A DNA stretch of 5,531 bases from CAYQAJ01 sp964415245 (GTDB taxonomy: Bacteria > Planctomycetota > Planctomycetia > Pirellulales > Pirellulaceae), in NCBI GenBank assembly GCA_964415245.1, contig CAYQAJ010000320.1:1-5531 (forward strand), in the 5' to 3' direction. The position numbers and the translations under genes are program-made. Positions 4,934-5,531 of this stretch are shown here, piece after piece. The stretch's first letter is position 1; every line of letters starts with the position of its first letter. Below the pieces are notes generated by a model, which made no database searches, had not been told where the DNA came from, and worked only from the letters and a program-made list of their open reading frames with translations.

Positions 4934-5531
4934 ACGCCTCGAGCTCGAAGCCCTTGCGTCGCGCGCGGCTGACCATTCCCTGTGCTTCGTCGTCGCCCAC
5001 GAACTCTTCCTTCGCCGGGTCCCAGGTGAGCTTGCGACCCAATCGGCATGAGAGATTACCCAGGTGGCACGCGCTGACGCTGCGGTGTTGGCTGACCACA
5101 TCGGAGACGGGGGGCTTGGCTCCACCGCTGCGGACCGCCTCGAAGAAATTCTGCATGTGGTTGCCCACCACGTTGCCGTGGTAGAGCTTTTCGACGTCGG
5201 CCATGATCGATTCCTTGAGCTTGGCGTCGGCGTCCTGCTCTTCGATGGGTTTGCCGGTGATGCGGCCACGGTTGACGTAGATGCGTCCCTTTTCCCCTTC
5301 GAACAGAACTCCCTCGTCGCCGGTGACGATCTGCACGTGGGTGCCCCCTTCGTACGTGTAGTCGATCACCGGGCGCTTGGGCGTGTTGTAGCCCCCTTTG
5401 ATCTTGGGCATTTCGGTCGCGCTGCCGTCGATCGTCAGCGGGCCCGTGTGCTCGACGTTCAACCCCCACTGGGCAATGTCCATGTGATGGGCGCCCCAGT
5501 CGGTGGCGATGCCGCCGGAGTATTCGTACCA
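4932..5531 (-). CDS. Gfo/Idh/MocA-family oxidoreductase, C-terminal part (cut by window edge)
   Basis: Partial gene: the last 199 residues are present and the N-terminal Rossmann domain lies beyond the right edge. The family uses NAD(P) to oxidise or reduce sugars, inositols and related polyols. The first visible residues, WYEYSGGIATDWGAHHMD, carry the characteristic GG-x-x-x-DWGAHH-x-D segment of the C-terminal domain, which holds the substrate-binding and catalytic histidine. Then come the beta-sheet region (IDYTYEGGTHVQIVTGDEG, GVLFEGEKGRIYVNRG), the helix HMQNFFEAVRSGG and the closing helix SQHRSVSACHLGNLSCRLGR, followed by LTWDPAKEEFVGDDEA. This layout is typical of the large set of often Tat-exported members in planctomycetes and Bacteroidetes, but the signal region is out of view, so location is unknown. 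The substrate cannot be assigned. An internal ATG at 5483 is not the real start because the frame and motif continue upstream to the edge. It ends in a tandem repeat. Confidence 0.94.
   Translation of the reverse strand, partial: WYEYSGGIATDWGAHHMDIAQWGLNVEHTGPLTIDGSATEMPKIKGGYNTPKRPVIDYTYEGGTHVQIVTGDEGVLFEGEKGRIYVNRGRITGKPIEEQDADAKLKESIMADVEKLYHGNVVGNHMQNFFEAVRSGGAKPPVSDVVSQHRSVSACHLGNLSCRLGRKLTWDPAKEEFVGDDEAQGMVSRARRKGFELEA

Overview
This 5.5 kb window is high-GC bacterial DNA that looks chromosomal and most likely comes from a planctomycete of the Pirellula/Rhodopirellula type. That is inferred from three things: the gene mix (a formylglycine-type sulfatase, a Gfo/Idh/MocA oxidoreductase, an orphan Rcp1-like response regulator and a hemerythrin-like protein), the loose spacing of genes with their own gaps, and short hairpin or tandem repeats in most gaps. 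No 16S or other marker gene is present, so the taxonomy is an inference.

All six supported genes are on the minus strand. Read from left to right in window coordinates they are: the N-terminal 133 residues of xylose isomerase (xylA, 1-400, cut by the left edge); a 366 bp gap with a hairpin-repeat array (401-766); a complete exported arylsulfatase-A-like sulfatase (767-2167); a short-chain dehydrogenase/reductase (2306-3127); a single-domain CheY/Rcp1-like response regulator (3299-3748); a hemerythrin-like four-helix protein (3877-4353); a gap of about 580 bp with no convincing gene (4354-4931); and the C-terminal 199 residues of a Gfo/Idh/MocA-family oxidoreductase (4932-5531, cut by the right edge).

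Functionally, xylose isomerase, sulfatase and the sugar-dehydrogenase-like oxidoreductase fit a lifestyle of breaking down sulfated or plant/algal polysaccharides, but the gaps between them do not make them one operon. The hemerythrin-like gene is followed 128 bp downstream by the response regulator on the same strand. They could be co-transcribed and form a small redox or stress-signalling pair, but no histidine kinase is present in the window. The SDR and sulfatase are also co-directional with a 138 bp gap.

No striking new system is evident. The most distinctive content is the intergenic repeats: at least four unrelated short repeat types, each in a different gap. Secondary points are a hemerythrin domain that lacks the usual first histidine and a coding-like open stretch inside the large right-hand gap that may be a gene remnant.
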